Source of the DNA: an uncultured Flavobacteriales bacterium
GTDB taxonomy: Bacteria > Bacteroidota > Bacteroidia > Flavobacteriales > Crocinitomicaceae
Direction: 5' to 3'
DNA length: 6,581 bases
Assembly: GCA_946886545.1 (NCBI GenBank)
Contig: CAMPIU010000173.1
Coordinates: 1 to 6,581, forward strand
In this document: positions 6,095-6,581 of the stretch, in pieces
Layout of the letters: each line of letters starts with the position of its first letter
Position numbering within the stretch: position 1 is the first letter of the stretch
Position numbers and translations under genes: made by a program
The notes under the pieces: model-generated
Database searches by the model: none
Told to the model about the DNA's origin: nothing
The model's input: the letters and a program-made list of their open reading frames with translations, nothing else

Positions 6095-6581
6095 TTATTT
6101 TCTACTCGAAAATTGGCAAAATCAAGTTCGATTTTTGAACCGGTGTACTCAGGAATCCAACCGCTCATATCAATAAAAATGCGGATCGCTTTCACGAAGG
6201 GATTCGTTTCACCTGCATCAAACCAGTGTTTCGTCCCTGCAGGAACCGAAATTAAATCTCCCTGTTCACAAAGCAAATTGAAAACCGGTTCTGTTTCCAG
6301 GTTAAACCAAAACAATCCTTTTCCGTCCACAAAAAAGCGGATCTCATCTTCGGAGTGCGTATGCTCAGCTAAAAATTTTGCCCGAATAGCCTCGTAATTC
6401 TCTGTCAGTTTATTGATTGTGATCACATCGGCCGTTTGGTAACCACCGGCTTCCATAAACGGAGTCAAGCTTGATTCATAGGCTTTCAGAATCTCTTCCT
6501 GGCCGGCACTATCTTCAAATACAATATCTGCCTGCCATTGATCAAAAAAGATCCCGCGAGCATTCATAAACTCACGAATTT
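6091..6581 (-). CDS. mtnD: acireductone dioxygenase, 5' end missing
   Basis: MtnD is a cupin-fold metalloenzyme that oxidises acireductone. With Fe(II) it gives formate and 4-methylthio-2-oxobutanoate, the methionine precursor; with Ni(II) it gives an off-pathway product and CO. The metal ligands are visible as EHTHSEDEIRFFV (two His and the Glu) and VPAGTKHWFD (third His). GIFFDQWQAD and AIRIFIDMSGWIPEYTG are further family blocks. An internal Met falls at 6567, but the frame stays open to the window edge and reads IREF before it. In the family this segment lies inside the protein (helix before G-x-x-F-x-x-W), so the true start is beyond 6581 and roughly 15-20 residues are missing. The 3' end overlaps the start of the membrane-protein gene by four bases. 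Confidence 0.95.
   Translation of the reverse strand, partial: IREFMNARGIFFDQWQADIVFEDSAGQEEILKAYESSLTPFMEAGGYQTADVITINKLTENYEAIRAKFLAEHTHSEDEIRFFVDGKGLFWFNLETEPVFNLLCEQGDLISVPAGTKHWFDAGETNPFVKAIRIFIDMSGWIPEYTGSKIELDFANFRVENK

Noticed and set aside
6565..6567. ATG at 6567 as the true start of mtnD
   Set aside because: The frame is open to the edge and the upstream residues IREF continue the family alignment. Starting here would remove part of the N-terminal fold, so the gene is cut by the window.
1..6581. Search for a novel defence, mobile or CRISPR-type system
   Set aside because: No transposase, integrase, nuclease, toxin-antitoxin pair, spacer array or long inverted termini can be seen. 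The genes are enzymes of methionine salvage and commonly found Bacteroidota families.

Overview
The window reads as a stretch of chromosome from a member of the Bacteroidota, most likely of the Flavobacteriales type. The DNA is moderately AT-rich. It carries a DUF2851 protein and the very small PspC-domain protein typical of that phylum. Shine-Dalgarno sequences are weak or absent, and three intergenic gaps contain TAATTTTG, which fits the Bacteroidota -7 promoter consensus TAnnTTTG. The genus cannot be fixed from the sequence.

All recognisable genes lie on the minus strand, so transcription runs from the right edge to the left. The right half (about 3519-6581) is a methionine salvage cluster. 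In transcription order it holds mtnD (acireductone dioxygenase, 5' end cut by the window), an unrecognised six- or seven-helix membrane protein whose start overlaps the mtnD stop as ATGA, mtnC (enolase-phosphatase) and mtnA (methylthioribose-1-phosphate isomerase). Together these enzymes cover the isomerase, enolase/phosphatase and dioxygenase steps that turn methylthioribose-1-phosphate towards 4-methylthio-2-oxobutanoate. The MtnB dehydratase step between MtnA and MtnC is not encoded here and may lie just beyond the right edge. MtnK/MtnN and the final transaminase are also absent.

The left half (1-3434) continues on the same strand with a DUF2851 protein, a 79-residue PspC-domain membrane protein, an RmlD/MAT2B-like short-chain dehydrogenase and a membrane-anchored protein with three helix-hairpin-helix units. 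The last three sit 8-12 bases apart and look like one transcription unit. A further reading frame seems to start at the left edge with a TAATG overlap. No clear functional link ties this half to methionine salvage.

The most unusual non-coding feature is at about 2089-2171. Four 7-base units (ATTGAAA and variants) face four units in the opposite orientation, symmetrically about position 2130. The array spans the 3' end of the DUF2851 gene and encodes its last residues. The gap before pspC then follows.

There is no RNA gene, CRISPR array, insertion sequence, phage or defence system that I can support, and no gap between genes exceeds about 85 bases. I see mostly ordinary housekeeping genes; the coupled membrane protein in the salvage cluster and the symmetric heptad array are the items worth following up.
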